This document shows positions 63,892-64,000 of a DNA stretch of 64,000 nucleotides, piece after piece. A model generated the notes under the pieces. It had not been told where the DNA came from. It searched no databases and saw only the letters and a program-made list of their open reading frames with translations. Source of the stretch: Pedobacter sp. FW305-3-2-15-E-R2A2 (lineage in GTDB: Bacteria; Bacteroidota; Bacteroidia; Sphingobacteriales; Sphingobacteriaceae); NCBI RefSeq assembly GCF_038446955.1, contig NZ_CP151803.1, positions 5,642,001 through 5,706,000 of the forward strand. The letters are read 5' to 3'. The position numbers and the translations under genes are program-made. Each line of letters starts with the position of its first letter. The first letter of the stretch is position 1.

Positions 63892-64000
63892 ATGATACGA
63901 TTAAAAATCATGACAATCCTCACCGCAAATCCATATTTCTGGATGCTCAGCATCTTGCTCATTGCAATGGTGTTAATGATTGTTTTAATTGCCTATTTAT
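63892..64000 (+). CDS. Membrane protein, N-terminal fragment at the window end
   Basis: An open frame starts at the ATG at 63892 (or 63910) and runs off the window. The 36 visible residues are a short basic start followed by a hydrophobic helix (WMLSILLIAMVLMIVLIAYL), consistent with an N-terminal membrane anchor. The family cannot be told. Confidence 0.4.
   Translation, partial: MIRLKIMTILTANPYFWMLSILLIAMVLMIVLIAYL

Noticed and set aside
63753-63962. 69-residue open frame on the minus strand near the window end
   Set aside because: It overlaps the better plus-strand start of a membrane protein and has no recognisable features.

Overview
The window looks like a chromosomal stretch from a Pedobacter-like member of the Bacteroidota (Sphingobacteriaceae). 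The inference rests on four SusC/SusD pairs, two giant hybrid two-component systems (HTCS), a CzcA permease fused to a TolC-like tail, LamG-phosphodiesterase and DUF5690-type proteins, and promoters of the TTG-N19-TAnnTTTG kind. I see no tRNA, rRNA, CRISPR array, insertion sequence or prophage.

Layout. Positions 1-2640 hold the end of a family 9 glycosyltransferase, a LuxR-type response regulator, a cold-shock protein, an ankyrin-repeat protein and an atypical receiver protein. Positions 2788-15666 form a polysaccharide utilisation locus (PUL1): HTCS, SusC, SusD, a GH130 mannoside-phosphorylase-like enzyme, an MFS sugar transporter and a large unassigned secreted protein; a perfect 13-bp direct repeat upstream of susC is a likely HTCS operator. 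Next come a secreted thioredoxin-like protein, a DUF1016/YhcG-type PD-(D/E)XK nuclease gene carrying a palindrome that recurs in the terminator behind it, and a CzcBA-type divalent-metal efflux operon (18844-24832).

Positions 24889-38949 are the most interesting part: a same-strand cluster that joins a SusC/SusD outer-membrane uptake pair to a full route from phosphonoacetaldehyde to acetate and phosphate (PhnY and PhnA), two FAD amine oxidases (one of the TIGR03364 type that neighbours phosphonate genes), a DUF5690 MFS transporter, a secreted alkaline-phosphatase-superfamily protein and a secreted LamG-endonuclease/exonuclease/phosphatase protein. I read it as a utilisation locus for an aminoethylphosphonate-bearing macromolecule or lipid, built like a PUL.

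Positions 39198-42034 hold an HxlR regulator, a Fpg/Nei-type glycosylase without zinc-finger cysteines, a CAP-domain lipoprotein and a divergent secreted metallo-beta-lactamase-fold hydrolase behind a candidate HxlR operator. Positions 42173-61645 are a second PUL (PUL2): two tandem SusC/SusD pairs, a heparinase II/III-like lyase, a GH29 fucosidase and a GH2 glycosidase in one tight operon, with a divergent HTCS. Positions 61722-63519 encode an RNA-repair pair, HD-Pnk (end healing) and an RNA ligase (end sealing). The window ends in the first codons of a membrane protein.
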